Part shown: positions 34,510 to 46,788 of the stretch, in pieces
Layout of the letters: each line of letters opens with the position of its first letter
Numbering within the stretch: the first letter of the stretch is position 1
From: Adineta ricciae
Taxonomy: Eukaryota; Rotifera; Eurotatoria; Adinetida; Adinetidae
Reading direction: 5' to 3'
Length of the DNA stretch: 64,000 bases
Assembly: GCA_905250025.1 (NCBI GenBank)
Contig: CAJNOJ010000415.1
Span: 1-64,000 of the forward strand
The notes under the pieces: generated by a model
Database searches by the model: none
What the model was told of the DNA's origin: nothing
The model's input: the letters and a program-made list of their open reading frames with translations, nothing else
Position numbers and translations under genes: made by a program

Positions 34510-36485
34510 ATGTCTTCTACCGTGTCAGAGCTGCACCGGTACTTCGTCGTGGTCGTCTCGATGATGCTTTAAAATCCTATAATCAAGCATTAGCTACAAG
34601 TACTACCAATGACGAATATGCGTCGGCCTATAAAAATCTTGCTGTACTACACGCCTATCATGTTAATAATCCAGTCAAGAACTTAACAACTGAAAAAGAT
34701 GTTCAATATTGTCAGAAAGAGTGCATTAATTCATTCGGACAAGCATACACATACGGTAAAAAGACTCATTGTTAGAAAGTATACAGTGATCTAGATTCTA
34801 GAAGCACATAGGTGTCATCAAATTCGAGCTATTATACTGTGATTTCTAATCACATACCATACGGACGGAATCTCTATAGTTTTTCTTCGTTGCATTTTGT
34901 ATACAAAGCTAATCGTTCGATTTTAAAAGTACAAAATCAAAGCGAAAGGAAGAGGGGAAAACAGTACAAATTAAAATGTAAAAGGAAACAAACGCAGACT
35001 TATTATGAATGCAATAGTAATAATGACAGAAAAGTGAAATACAGCAACCAGAAATACGAAAAAAGAGATGATCAAGTAATAGAGGCAGGTATAAGATGCC
35101 AACTCACAGCATATTAAAAGAAAATACTAACGAAGTTCGATATCATATGTACATTGAAGAGGTATTATAGATATTCTTCTTCTCTGCATTCGTATCCTCT
35201 TGTGTATTTTTAGGAAAATTATGCAAGTCGCAAGAATGGTTAAGTGTTCTGTATTGTCAAGTTGATGAGATGGTGTATGACCAGCACGCCGCTACGCTAA
35301 ACCTGCCTCTTGAACAACGTTTCAAAGTCTTGGATACGTTCGTGCGTTACTTTGAGTCTACTTCTCTCGCGGGGCAAGATTCAATAGCTGTTGTGTACTA
35401 CACACTAGCTAAACTATTGTTCAAGAAAGCAATCATGAATTCTGAACAATCACCTCGACTAATTTATGAATGCCAACCTTATCTTGAACGAGCTGTTTAT
35501 TGGGCAAAATCGCCGGATAAGTTTCAAACAGACGAAGTGGCTGAGTTGCGTCATAGTATTTGGTTGCATCAATGTACGTATGAAAGCGCAAACGCTCGGC
35601 GCGCTGGAAGCCGTATGTTAGAAGCACATCTTAATGGAGATGAACATTTGGATATGGATGTGATTTGGATAGTCATCGACAAATTTCGAGAATCGATTTT
35701 ACTCTCTCGTGAACAAGATGTTGAAGGTAAAATGAAATAGAACAATTGCTTAACGAGAAAATATCTAAGTACGAATCACGACTTCAACTTACATCCTTAT
35801 CCGTCAATGCTAAATAAGCAGCATTCATTATTTAACACCAGCGCAGTTTTACGCGGTAAAAAATATTGAGCAGAGTTTTTCTAGCTTATCCAATTTTGTA
35901 TTTGTTGATTGACTATTCCTCGCGAATTAGGCTCCATTTTTTAAAAGTCAATTTACACCATTTTATTTTATAGGTGAAGCAGAAGCTTGGCATCTTTCAG
36001 CCAAAGTTTATCAAAACGTTTTGAAAATGACCGACATCGCATACACATATCACTTACGTTGTGTTACATTAGCACAAACAATGGTGCCGCGCAATTTGAC
36101 TAGTATTAGCTGGTACGTATCAAGCAGCGCTTTTGTTCAGCAATACCGCCAGCGAAAGGTTCAAGAAGAAGAACTGGCAACTGAAACTGCCACCAAACAA
36201 TTACGCCTTGAATTAGCGTCAGAATTAGCTGCACTTCAAAAGCATGCTACAAGTGGTATTTCTGCATTTTAATGCCATATCTATAAAGCACACCCACCAA
36301 CTAAAGAAAATGCTACATTGGGCTCAACGGATGCCTCAGAGTTACAGAAAACGACCAAAAAGGCACTTCTGCATTATCATCCGGATTCACAGCCGATCGA
36401 CATGGACAAAAAAGCGAAATACTTGTGCTCTGAGATAACCAAAATACTTACTGTAAAATACACGGAATTGAAATTAAGCAGTTGA
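34510..36485 (+). pseudogene. TPR protein with C-terminal J-domain-like segment, copy A, probably broken
   Basis: The first exon starts at 34510, but a 55-bp deletion relative to copy B (after LHR) shifts the frame at once. Later exons include 35213-35728 (helical repeats around residues VYYTLAKLLFKKA and LIYECQPYLERAVYWAK, donor gtaaaatg) and one starting at 35974 (GEAEAWHLSAKVYQNVLK). The frame then meets TAA at 36270-36272. Beyond it the same frame continues with LQKTTKKALLHYHPDSQP, where HPD is the J-domain signature that stimulates Hsp70, and stops at 36485. A 36-bp intron could remove the TAA but would be unusually short. Part of the middle (34780-35210) could not be resolved. Confidence 0.5.
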
Positions 36486-37396
36486 TTTTGCTTTGAGTGA
36501 AGAAAGCGAACTTGATTAAATGTGATCTATACTATAGAATCTAACTTCTAAACTGTCTCGAATGTCAATCAATATACCTATAGAAAAACATCTAGTTAAC
36601 TTAATACACATGATCAGACTAATCCGTAAAAACTGAGATGTTCCTTCCAGAGGATATCGCATTAATGATTGTTGGATAAAAGAATCAAGTTTTATCCACG
36701 AAAGCTGTCAGAGTGGAAGTATGATGGACAAAAATACGTACTAAAAGAGACGCCATAAAGCACCTACGTATAGCTTTCGCAATGTGTCGTTTCTCAAGCA
36801 CAACTAGTTGCTCGCACATTTCTATCTTCTGATGAATGCAAGAGAAGTTTTTAGTGATGATATTTCTAAAAGTCCCATTTTTAGACATAATAGATAGGAT
36901 TATTGTGAACTTTTCAGGGTAAAAAAGTCCTAAACATTATAGGTGTAAGATTTTTCAGCACTGCCCAGACGTTTCGACCACAGTATGTGCATATAGAAGG
37001 TTCAGGCTTTACATTTATACGATTAATTCTTCCAGAACTTTGCAAAAACTCTCTTCTTATCAACGCGCGGTAGAACAAATAACGTTTATTAATATTTTCA
37101 CTTACGTTTGTATTGTAGCGATATCATATCTGTGAATTCTCGTAAAAGAATCCAAAAAACCAGACGCATGATCATTTTCTATCTCTTCTTGCCCTACTAT
37201 AAGCCTTCAAGTGAGAGACTGGCATGTATCTCACTCTCACTTCCGCCCCTCAGAATAGAGACTGCTGATCAACGACAGTTTTGCTCGATTATTGAAATTT
37301 ATTTCCGAGAAGATACTACGAACGTAAAAAAATATGATTTCTTGAGTATGAAATGAAATGATCGAGTGTCATCATCATGATCTATTAGTGGATAAA
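36486..37396. other. Intergenic region
   Basis: No gene could be supported. A 67-codon minus-strand frame at 36685-36888 has no recognisable motif. Confidence 0.4.
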
Positions 37397-37591
37397 CTAA
37401 CGGCGACTAAATTGTTCCCGATTAAGCCTATTATTTAAGTTAATTTGTTCTTGCATTCTTCTATTCATCTCTTGAATTGCTTGATACTGATTAAGTTGTT
37501 GAGTTAAATTGTTCGTGGGTGGTGGCTGTCTTTGTGAAAGTGGAGCACTATTGTGATGCATTCGACGACCAGAAGAAGAGTTTTGACCCAT
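37397..37591 (-). CDS. Small Q/N/R-rich hypothetical protein
   Basis: This 64-residue frame begins MGQNSSSGRRMHHNSAPLSQ and ends LNREQFSRR. It is rich in Gln, Asn and Arg, has no Trp or Cys, and is predicted to be disordered with a helical second half (QAIQEMNRRMQEQI). A TATA-like TATTTATAA lies about 90 bp upstream of the ATG (37678-37686 on the minus strand), which supports a real gene. No function can be assigned. Confidence 0.45.
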   Translation of the reverse strand: MGQNSSSGRRMHHNSAPLSQRQPPPTNNLTQQLNQYQAIQEMNRRMQEQINLNNRLNREQFSRR

Positions 37592-39507
37592 CTTGTTAGT
37601 ATTATAGAAATTAAAACAGTGTTGTTATTGAAGAAACACGCAATGCAAAGATGAATGCCGTACGTTAATTTACCTCTTTATAAATACTAAGAGTGGACTT
37701 CCTTTCTTGTGATTATTCAACTGTGAAAAGTATTACGAAAACAAAATAATGTCACGTTTTTTATAGCTGTATCTCCAAACACTTCCGTTCTTATATATTA
37801 TGAGACTTGCCCGATTCTGAACGAAATTCAAAACTGAAAACGTTTTTAACTTGTTTTTTAAATCATGTTTGCAATTTGAACTAGTTAACGTCCTATGAAC
37901 CACTCTATTTTACGACGCCTGCTATAGGGTGTAGGTGTGGATAACGAGAGAAAACACTCAACTTCAAATTCGTTATCATATTACATCCGACCCTTGTCAA
38001 TTTTTCAGACGTACAGGTTTCTGTTGTTCACCATTATACCAAATTCTAACTGTGTTTACCGTTGTTATTATTAGTGGCAGGTAGAATTTTAGTTTCAAAA
38101 GCAAAATGTAATAAACAAGTCTTTATAAGGGAATAACGAATATAAAAATCTAAGATAGTTCAATATCATTTTTATGTTTATACGAAATGCTTGTTCCTCG
38201 TTTACCTACAGTCAAGTCGAAAAAAGATTATGAAAAAAATAATTGAAAATCCTTCGCGATCACGACAAAGACAATTACAACTGCTAGCGTGACAACTAGT
38301 AAACCTAAAATAGTTCAGATGTGTATGACCACTTTGATCTCATTAGTTTCAAATCGAATTTGACATATTCTCGATTCTAAGCATGTCATTTTTCATCTGT
38401 TTTTGATTGCTCTCAGGAGATAATACGGTTTCGGATTTTTAAGGGCATAGTATGAAATGTCAAAACTTTCCAATAGTCAGTGATATGAAATATGTTTCAC
38501 ATTCCATAAATGTACCGACAGAAAGGAGAGAGAAAATCATCTGATTCACATCACGATTGTTACCCAAGATTGCGACTGAAACCGTTTTTATGAATATGTG
38601 GATATGCAGAAAAAGCCACAGGCGTCTTTGCCTCTGTTCGAATAACTCATCAGATTTGGTAGGAATTTCCTTTATTGTTGTGGTTTTTGGTTCCCACACT
38701 TTACACTCTGATGTCTATGGCACGATTAGTTAATCTCACATCACTTACGAATAATGAAATTGAAAAAGTTGACCATGGAATACATCTCTTGACATCGTTA
38801 ACCATCTCTCTTTTGATTCGCCAATTCAGTTGATCTACTTGTGAAAGTTTTCCTCTGCTGTTATAATGCTTGTGTCGCTATTGAATGGGTAATGTAAGTT
38901 TTTAAAAGTTTTTAATTGAATAGAAATAAAAGTACACATACTACTCGATGAATTATTTTTCTTTTTTCTTATTGGACATCATGATAAGCCTGATTCATCA
39001 GCGATTAAATCGACAAATGTTTGGATATGAAACTAGAATTTAAAATAAGGATAATGTATGGGGATCTTGATTACAATCAAATTATGACTGGAAAATATTT
39101 TGAATTGATAGATATCTGATGAACATCTTTCACCATAATGTTATATTTGACGATTGACAATTGTTTACGGCTCAGGTCAAAATCTGTACATCGGTTCCGA
39201 CCGGATTCCTAACAAGCGTATTGTTCGACTAAGATAGTTTCACATGAAAAGCAAAGATTTGCTTATGTGAAGAAAATAAATTTCTTCCGTCAAATTATTT
39301 GTTACATGTTGACAATGGATTCTCAGATGTTGTATGCGTTTATTGTAAATGAGAGATCAAAAGAAGATTGGAACGGAAATTGAATGGCTAGAAAAAAATC
39401 TCTTTCCTAGTTACATTTTCTTAATCTATTTTCAGACTTCAAGAGATTTCTTGATACTATTATCTTTTTTGATAGACTAAAACTAAGTTAATCGTAACAA
39501 ACAACGA
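37592..39507. other. AT-rich intergenic region with an LRR-like remnant
   Basis: Apart from the short LRR-like frame at 38711-38833, listed separately, I see no genes, repeats or RNAs. Confidence 0.45.
38711..38833 (+). pseudogene. LRR fragment
   Basis: A 40-codon frame starts MSMARLVNLTSLTNNEIEKV and continues HLLTSLTISL. The spacing of Leu and Asn resembles one canonical leucine-rich repeat of the SDS22 type. It has no neighbouring repeats, so it is at best a remnant of an LRR gene. Confidence 0.25.
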
Positions 39508-40428
39508 ATGATGGAGAATCAAAATCTTTCAGCATTCTTCGTTGAAACTTGGTATATTCCAGTGAATGTTATTTCGATGATAACACTTCTCATAACAATA
39601 TTATTGTCACTAATTTATTTATGTATTATAATCAAAGATAAAACATGTCATTCAGTTTCAATGTTATTAGTCGCAAATTTATGTTTGTCTACATTTCTAT
39701 TTGCAATGGATCTTTTTGGAATGGCTTTATTTATGTTACACAATGATTTAGAACAAATCTCTTATGCAGATTCATTTTGTCCAGCCCGTATTTATATTGG
39801 TTACGTAACATGTAGTGTCATTAATTTTAGTTTACTTTTACAGGCATTTCATCGTTACTTATGTACTCTGTATCCATTTCGTTTGTTTTATCGATCATGG
39901 AAATTTCAGTTGATTCTTCTCATTTTGATATGGATCATAAGTATACTCAGTCCATTGGAATATTACCTTCGTAATGAAATTATTTATGTTGTTGATAATC
40001 AAGTATGTATTGTGCCATTTCGATTGTCATTTTCAATTATTTATATGATGTTTTCGGTTTACCTGTTTCCTTTAACATTGTTAATGATGATTTATTTGAA
40101 ACTAATTCGATACGTCAAAATAATGAACCGTCGAACGACGCCTGTGAATATATTATTACGTAATCAGAGAGATTTGGAAATGGTCCGACGTACGGTCGTT
40201 CTTGTGAATATTCTATTGACTTTTGGAATTCCATATGTCATTTTTGTCGTTATTTCATTTTTCATGGATCTGCCAAAATATTATCACCGTATTGTTTTTT
40301 GCTTTCTTGCTGTTTCTCCGACATTTTTAATGATCATAATGTTCAGATACACAGATCCACTTAAATGCGCTATAATGAGAAGAATCAAGCAACAGCCCAA
40401 TCGAATACTACCCATGATAATAGTATGA
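39508..40428 (+). CDS. Rhodopsin-like 7TM receptor (rotifer-type, orphan)
   Basis: A single-exon gene of 306 residues with seven hydrophobic segments, roughly at 17-40, 52-75, 92-115, 130-148, 170-195, 228-252 and 260-280. The third segment ends AFHRYLCTLYPF, where HRY replaces the usual DRY. The seventh ends FRYTDPLKCAIMRRI in place of NPxxY. Basic loops face the cytosol. It fits the large, intron-poor class-A-like receptor families seen in bdelloids; ligand and G protein are unknown. Confidence 0.75.
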   Translation: MMENQNLSAFFVETWYIPVNVISMITLLITILLSLIYLCIIIKDKTCHSVSMLLVANLCLSTFLFAMDLFGMALFMLHNDLEQISYADSFCPARIYIGYVTCSVINFSLLLQAFHRYLCTLYPFRLFYRSWKFQLILLILIWIISILSPLEYYLRNEIIYVVDNQVCIVPFRLSFSIIYMMFSVYLFPLTLLMMIYLKLIRYVKIMNRRTTPVNILLRNQRDLEMVRRTVVLVNILLTFGIPYVIFVVISFFMDLPKYYHRIVFCFLAVSPTFLMIIMFRYTDPLKCAIMRRIKQQPNRILPMIIV

Positions 40429-40781
40429 AACAAACACGAATCTATGGTTAAAAAAATCCGACTTGATGAGAAATTTAGAAGTGGCTGATATAGAAATTTT
40501 TCCAGAGCATGACTTCATGAGTTATTAGATAAGAAGATTTTCTTAATCATTCTTCGAGATGAAATTGACTTTTGATGGATGAAAAAATCCTTTGAAACAT
40601 GTATTAGTCGAATTCAAGTTTCAAGTTATACAGCTAGGCTTAATATCGAGAATAAATGCGACTGATGAGATAAGTAAATTCGAAAAAGAAAGAGGGACAA
40701 TTTGATAGGGAGAAAAAAAATGACGATTTTTTTATCTCGACAGTTACACTAACGCTCCGACCTCATACTTAGTTATCTTAT
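40429..40781. other. Intergenic region
   Basis: About 350 bp between the receptor and the MerB-like gene; nothing recognisable. Confidence 0.4.
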
Positions 40782-41468
40782 ATGGAGTTAAGTTTATCAC
40801 GCATCCATCATATTATATTAAAAGATATCATTCAAAATGGTTTTGCTCCTTCCATTTTGAGTCTTTCAACTGTATTTCAGCGTTCACAAGAAGAAATAAT
40901 TCAATATCTGAAAGATCTTCAAGAATATCATGGTGTTGTTTTACACCCTAAAACATTTGAAGTGTGGATTGCGCATCCATTTTCGTTATCACCAACAAAT
41001 TTCTGGGTTGAATCCTCCAGAGGACAATGGTGGGGAAATTGTGCTTGGTGTAGTTTAGGAATCGCTGCACTTCTCAAAGAAGACACAACCATCACTACAA
41101 CACTCGGTGGTGAATTCAAACAGATTAGAATTCATATTAAAGATGGACACTTAATTACTAATGAATGCGTATTGATTCATTTTCCTATTCCAATGAGACA
41201 TGCTTGGGATAATGTTGTTTATACCTGTAGTGTTATGCAAATGTTTACATCGGAAATAGAAGTCGATATTTGGTGTCAACGACATCAAATAGCAAAAGGT
41301 GATATTCAACCAATTGAAAATATTTGGAAATTCGCTCAAAAATGGTATGGAAATCATCTGAATGAAAATTGGACAAAATGGACGAATGAACAAGCTAAAT
41401 CTATTTTTGAAGAATTTCATTTAACGCATGACGTGTGGACAATTCCGCAAACTAGTTCAAGATTTTGA
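40782..41468 (+). CDS. MerB-like (alkylmercury lyase family) protein, intronless
   Basis: The 228 residues resemble bacterial alkylmercury lyase-family proteins. There is an N-terminal winged-helix-like part (residues 8-60), then the hallmark AHPFSLSPTNFWVESSRGQW, then WWGNCAWCSLGIAALL and VVYTCSVMQMFTSE. Cys87 and Cys149 are 62 residues apart, matching the MerB pair Cys96/Cys159 (63 apart). The residue at +3 from the first Cys, Asp99 in MerB, is Cys90 here, so mercury-carbon cleavage is not assured. MerB protonolyses the C-Hg bond. The gene has no intron, unlike most neighbours, which suggests acquisition from bacteria; base composition looks like its surroundings, so transfer would not be recent. 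Many family members have no proven activity. Confidence 0.75.
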   Translation: MELSLSRIHHIILKDIIQNGFAPSILSLSTVFQRSQEEIIQYLKDLQEYHGVVLHPKTFEVWIAHPFSLSPTNFWVESSRGQWWGNCAWCSLGIAALLKEDTTITTTLGGEFKQIRIHIKDGHLITNECVLIHFPIPMRHAWDNVVYTCSVMQMFTSEIEVDIWCQRHQIAKGDIQPIENIWKFAQKWYGNHLNENWTKWTNEQAKSIFEEFHLTHDVWTIPQTSSRF

Positions 41469-42278
41469 TTTATTTCAAATATAATACGTACATAAGAAAA
41501 ATATCTCATCTGTTGATTTTATTATCGAAACAATCAAATAGATATAATCTTCAGATCATTTATGTTTTCATGCATCATTATTAATTGTTTAAAAATCTTC
41601 ATTTGATAGATGACTATTTTCGTTTATATTGGAGCAGTGTGCAGATTTCCAAAAAAAGAAATTTTCGAGGATGGAGGCGAGGGTGAGTGACAAGTTTCTC
41701 AATCCAGACCCCGACTCTCATCCCTCGGATTATTGAAATTACCGAAAATATCTCGAAATTTCTTGATTTTCCTTCGTCTCTTTACCCTGCCCTTTGCTCT
41801 TGTCTATTATCCATGATGAATTATATGATATCGATTTTTCGGAAATTTCTTTTTTTGGAAATCTGAACATACCTCACTACTCTTCAAACTTGAAATAGAC
41901 AATTCATGTGTGTATATCACTCTTATCCTCTTATCACCGTCATAGCATACAGATGATTTTTTTCTCGTGGAAAAAAACCCACTTTTATTGTGGGTAAATG
42001 ATTCTTAATAGATTAGTAGAAAAGAACAAAGATATGTTTGAATAATAAAACACTATTTTTGTTCGTCAATACAAGAATAAATTACGCTTACACGCAATAC
42101 TTTCTTGTGCTTAGAATATTTGAGAAACAAGAACTCGTCATTCTATATGAATCATTTCTCAAGGTTTTTTTCCTTCTTGAATAATTACACAAGATAATTA
42201 TGAAACTGCATAATATATAAATCAACAAATTCTACTTTTCGTTACTCACTTTGCTACTTTTGAAAGCAAGAAGCATTC
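41469..42278. other. Intergenic region holding an inverted repeat
   Basis: Apart from the inverted repeat at 41642-41865, I see only AT-rich sequence. Confidence 0.5.
41642..41865. repeat. Inverted repeat, MITE-like
   Basis: The arm at 41642-41668 (cagatttccaaaaaaagaaa...) is complementary to 41841-41865 (...tttctttttttggaaatctg) over about 22 bases. The interior is relatively GC-rich (gaggcgagggtgagtg, ccccgactctcatccctc). The size (about 225 bp) and long arms fit a small nonautonomous element. No target duplication could be fixed. Confidence 0.5.
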
Positions 42279-45200
42279 ATGGCGGCATATTTCAAATTAC
42301 CACTTTTTAACCAGCAAAACTATGTAGAAATCAAACTTTCACAACCGGAAGGAACCAGTCACTTTGCTGTTGCTACTGGAGGTGACATGGACATCGTCTG
42401 TTGTGTTGACGTCAGCGGTTCGATGTCTGGTAGTCCTATAAACAATGTTTGTGAAGTCTTACGTGATATATATCAACGTACACAAAAAGACTATCGTCTA
42501 TTCACGTACAATACTCAGACAGATGGCAAACGTACATTAAAGACATTATTTGAACGAAACGAAAGTTTGCATGCCAGTGGTGGAACTTCATTTGCCAGTA
42601 TATTTACTGCCATCAAAGATTATCTTCTACAAAATGCATCAGCAAAAAAGCCAATAACCTTCATATTTATGACTGATGGACAAGATAATGAGCCAAATGG
42701 GTCAGCGTTGCAAAAGAGTATTCAAATGTTAAAATTGATATTGAGTGGAATGACAAATGTAGGTCATCTATAGTAAAGCTATTTTTTCGAATAATTTGAC
42801 GCTTTGTTCCCTTTCAGCTGCCTCCCATTACGTTCCATGTGATCGGTTTCGGTGAAGTGAACGACGCATTTCTTAATCAAATCCGAACGTTTGGCACTCG
42901 TCAAGGTCTCTTTCGTTATTCGACAGAATCCAAAGAATTACAGAATAATTTTAATGATATGTTCGAATGTGCATTGAATATTCGTCAATTCACTATCAAG
43001 TTCCCAAATGGGAAAACTTATATTGCAAATAGTATTGATAACGAAACCGTTGGCTTTCTTACAAACGATGGTGACGATCTCAGTGCAATGACCGAACTGA
43101 CACTCATTGATGATACAACAACAGCAACACAATTTCCTCTGCTACCGATGAAGGACATCCGCGCGATACATCTTCTGCATGCGCTGAATCTTATTCAGCC
43201 AGAAAACGAAGAACAGGTCAAATCAATTCAAGCCTATTTGAATGATATTCGAATAACAAATAGCAAAAATTTTGCGGAACGTCTGGAAGCCGAAGAAATT
43301 TACAAGGAAATCGATCAACGCATGATGGAATATCGACAGTTATTCACACAATTGAATATGACTCAAGTACCCGAACGTGTCAAATTGCAATTGAGTGCAT
43401 TGAGACATGATCCAATATTTGCGAATACCCAACGAAAGAAGAAGTTGGACTTGAGAGTCTACAAGAATGTCAATTATTTCAAAAAAACAGATATCAGTGG
43501 GATATTACAAGGATATAAAGATTCTATTACGCCGAATACATGGCAACAGATTAAAGAACAGAAACAGGATTGGGTAGATATCTATTCTAATGAAGATATC
43601 TATGAAGTTATGAGAAAATCAACCGATAATATCTTATGTTTGGGTATTTTTGTTCAACGTGACGAAGAAGTCATCAACAATCCCGCGAAAGGTTTAAAAC
43701 TTTTGAAAGTGACCAACACTATAATTTCTTACGACTCATTTATCAATGGAATGAATGTAGCAAAAAATAATCAACAAGCTCAAGGACAATTCACTACTTT
43801 AAATGATCTCTATTCTATTTCTGGTGCTCTCGCCGACGAACAAATCAATGCAGTCATACCTTTGTATATCAATGATGAACATATGAAACGAATACGTATA
43901 CTTGAAGGTATTTGGCTTGGTTATCTCTATACGTTAGATAGTTACGGATATGATAAACAACAAGAAGTTGCACTTTTAAAATTACTCTTTGAAATTATTC
44001 AACAAAGTCCAAATACCCAACGACAAAAACAAATCTTAATCGAATTAGAGAAAGTATGTCGATTTATAATCGATGAATCCCAAGGTTTTAAAACTGCCGA
44101 ACCATTTGGTGAAAAGACCCATGAAAAACTATTGAATCGATTACCCATTGCGAATACTCAAGATTATGATTTATCTATACCATTAATGATTGGTTATTTA
44201 AGAAACGATCTTACATCTGTTCTCGTACCAATTTATTATGAATATCTTCGACAAGAATATCTAAAGAAATATCCAAAAAATTCAACAAAAGTGAAAACAA
44301 TTGTAGAAAATCTTATCTATGGTTGTAATGTAAAAGATTTACCAACTACTTCAAGTGAGAATAATTCAAACACATTAGTCGAAAACAGCGTACCGGATTT
44401 TATTGAAAGATCTTTTATCGATTATTTTCATGAAATATTGTCTGAACCAATTCGATTAACATCAAAAAAAATAATGGAACAAACTCAGGCACGAACAATA
44501 CGTAAGGAAATCGAATTGGATTATATTAAAAGTTTGCTCTTACCATTACCCGATTTCATTCGAGCTATGTTAATTCGTTGTCAAATCGATGAAGATTACA
44601 TTGAAAAACATTTTGATTACGATACTTTAAGATATGAATTCTTAATTACATTTTATTATTTGATATATTCCGATACAAATAGTGGAGGACTTTTATATTT
44701 ACCAAAGAAAGAAAATATTTTATCTATTATTGATGGAAAATTCCAATGTGAGTAGTCAACTCAAGAAAACTAAATGGAAAAAAAATGAGATCTGATGTCT
44801 ATTTTAGGTGAGAAACAATCTACTGTAGTTCATAATTACGGAGTAGATTCCCATCTCGTTATTTATGTTGCTCTGAACTGTAAGACATTGGAAGGTTTTG
44901 CTGGTGTCATGCAAAAATATTGCCCAGACCGTCGTGATTATATATTTAGTCAGGTTTTTATAGAATTACTTGAATCGTTTGATAAAAACGAAGATGATGC
45001 CGTTGACGGAGCAACTAAGAAAGAAAAATTAATGGCTTTGCTAAAAAATCAAATTCCAACAACAATGTCCACTAAAGTAATTTACAAGGATATGGAAGAG
45101 TGTCATTCATTACCATCCATAGATGAACAATTATGTAAATTGCGACGATTTATTGATGAAAAGGAAGTTGAAGAGGTTACATTACAAAATCAAGGAAGAC

Positions 45201-45301
45201 TAATAGTTTATTGTCGCAGAACACTTTTAGAAGATCGACAATGTCGAAGAAAGAGAAACTATCGATTTTTCTTATACCCAATTTATGAAGATTCCTTTTG
45301 A
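42279..45301 (+). CDS. Large protein with N-terminal von Willebrand A domain
   Basis: Three exons (42279-42758, 42818-44747, 44808-45301) encode 967 residues. The VWA domain spans about residues 35-210: the metal-site motif DVSGS at 44-48, GGTSF further on, and FIFMTDGQDN near residue 130. It lacks a signal peptide, so it is probably intracellular. The remaining ~750 residues are alpha-helical with no domain I recognise. The domain order (VWA first, long helical tail) resembles cytosolic VWA proteins of protists and rotifers that act as adaptors. It could bind ubiquitin-related or other partners through the metal site; this is a guess. Confidence 0.75.
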
Positions 45302-46788
45302 AACAATTAAGAATTAACTCAACGACTATAATATTAGTTAAACTTATTGAGAGTATAGCTGAGTGTAAATAATTAATTAACATAATCGATTTCGTCTTAA
45401 TTACAAGGACTAATCAGATAGTTTTGATAATCTACAAAACCAAAACTATACACGGAATAAAGTCGAGAACATAGTAGATAGTCAATAGTTATAACCTGAT
45501 TATTTTCGAATCGTTTAGTTCACCATCATCTAAAATATGACAGAATGTTTTATTTGATGTATCTTCTCATTTAATTCTCTTATTAATTGCAATCATCATA
45601 TTCCTAAATAACTTGACTAATCTAGTCGGCTTAATTTCTTTAATACGCATATGTTTTTGTAGTTGAGAATCATTGATGATTGATTTGAAAATAAAACATT
45701 ATTATTAAACTCATGTTTTTCTCTCTCTTGAGATAGTCGATTCAATTAATAATCGAGTCAACATGAATTACTCGGTGACAAATTGATCATCCTGACGATG
45801 CATTTCAAACGGATAGAGAAACAAAAACAGAGAACTAAAATTGGTATGCAACGAGAGAGAAGGCAGATAATTACAGCAGTATTATGTTTAACATGTGTCA
45901 TTATATTAGTTGTTAAATACTGTTTTTCACACATGAAGGAGTCTGTTAAATACATCGAATACGTGTCTATCACATGTAACATAAATTTATTAAGAAAATG
46001 TTTTTCAGATGTTTCAATGCATTCCTTATGAACGAGAGTAGCACGTATTAAAGCTTACTATCATCTTCTAATATGATATTTCGTCTGATGAGTTCTTGTT
46101 TATCGATTAGTTCGGAATATAAATTATATTTTAAAGGAAAAAGACTGGTATCACTTAATCCTTTCATTATCAATAAACAACAGTTATTATCGTTGTTTTA
46201 TTAATCTGCTCACTTCTGTTTATTAATTGTTTAATACATTCATTTTTCATATTATTCAGCTATAATTGCATTGCGAAAGTTGACGTTTCAGCGTGTACTC
46301 CCAATTTAATCGATATAAAGTGAAAGACGATTCTTTTTCGCGTTACGCAATTTCTTTGGTAGTCAACATTTTCTCTTTACGTATTCATCACAATTAGATT
46401 TTTGAAAAGATCTCTTTAAAGAATCTATTTCAAGATGAAAGTTTTCATTCCCGCGCTAAAATAGCACTCGAAGAAAAAAAGGAACCTGAACTCTTCTGTG
46501 AAATCGTAAATTTATGCATCTATACTTATTCGTTTGAAATATTGTATAGAATAACATTTGCATTAAAAGTAATTCTTTCTTTTTTATTCTTTTCAAAGTG
46601 AAAGTGACGTTCGACGTGATTCATAATCTCTTTTACATAGTAATAATGAGAATTATAATTTATCCTATCTACTTTACATTAAAAAATAATCTACTTGCTT
46701 CTTTTTTCGTGCGTAAATTCTATTATTATGAAAAAGTATAAAAGGATCGAATTATTTTGATTTCGATATCATTGAAAAATATTTTCTA
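45302..46788. other. AT-rich intergenic region with one arm of a degenerate duplication
   Basis: 45712-45975 and a second patch at about 46165-46230 resemble 47542-47713 and 47785-47845 beyond the peptide gene. Shared strings include the caattcaattaa-type block and acatg(tg)aaggagtctgtt. No gene was supported. Confidence 0.45.
46737..46744 (+). promoter_or_regulatory. TATA box of the defensin-like gene
   Basis: TATAAAAG stands 45 bp before the ATG at 46789, a good distance for a core promoter with a short 5' UTR. Confidence 0.5.

Noticed and set aside
45758-46031. Overlapping frames of 74 and 82 codons on both strands
   Set aside because: They lie in the degenerate flanking repeat, the repeat partner at 47542 does not keep the frame, and there is no recognisable domain.
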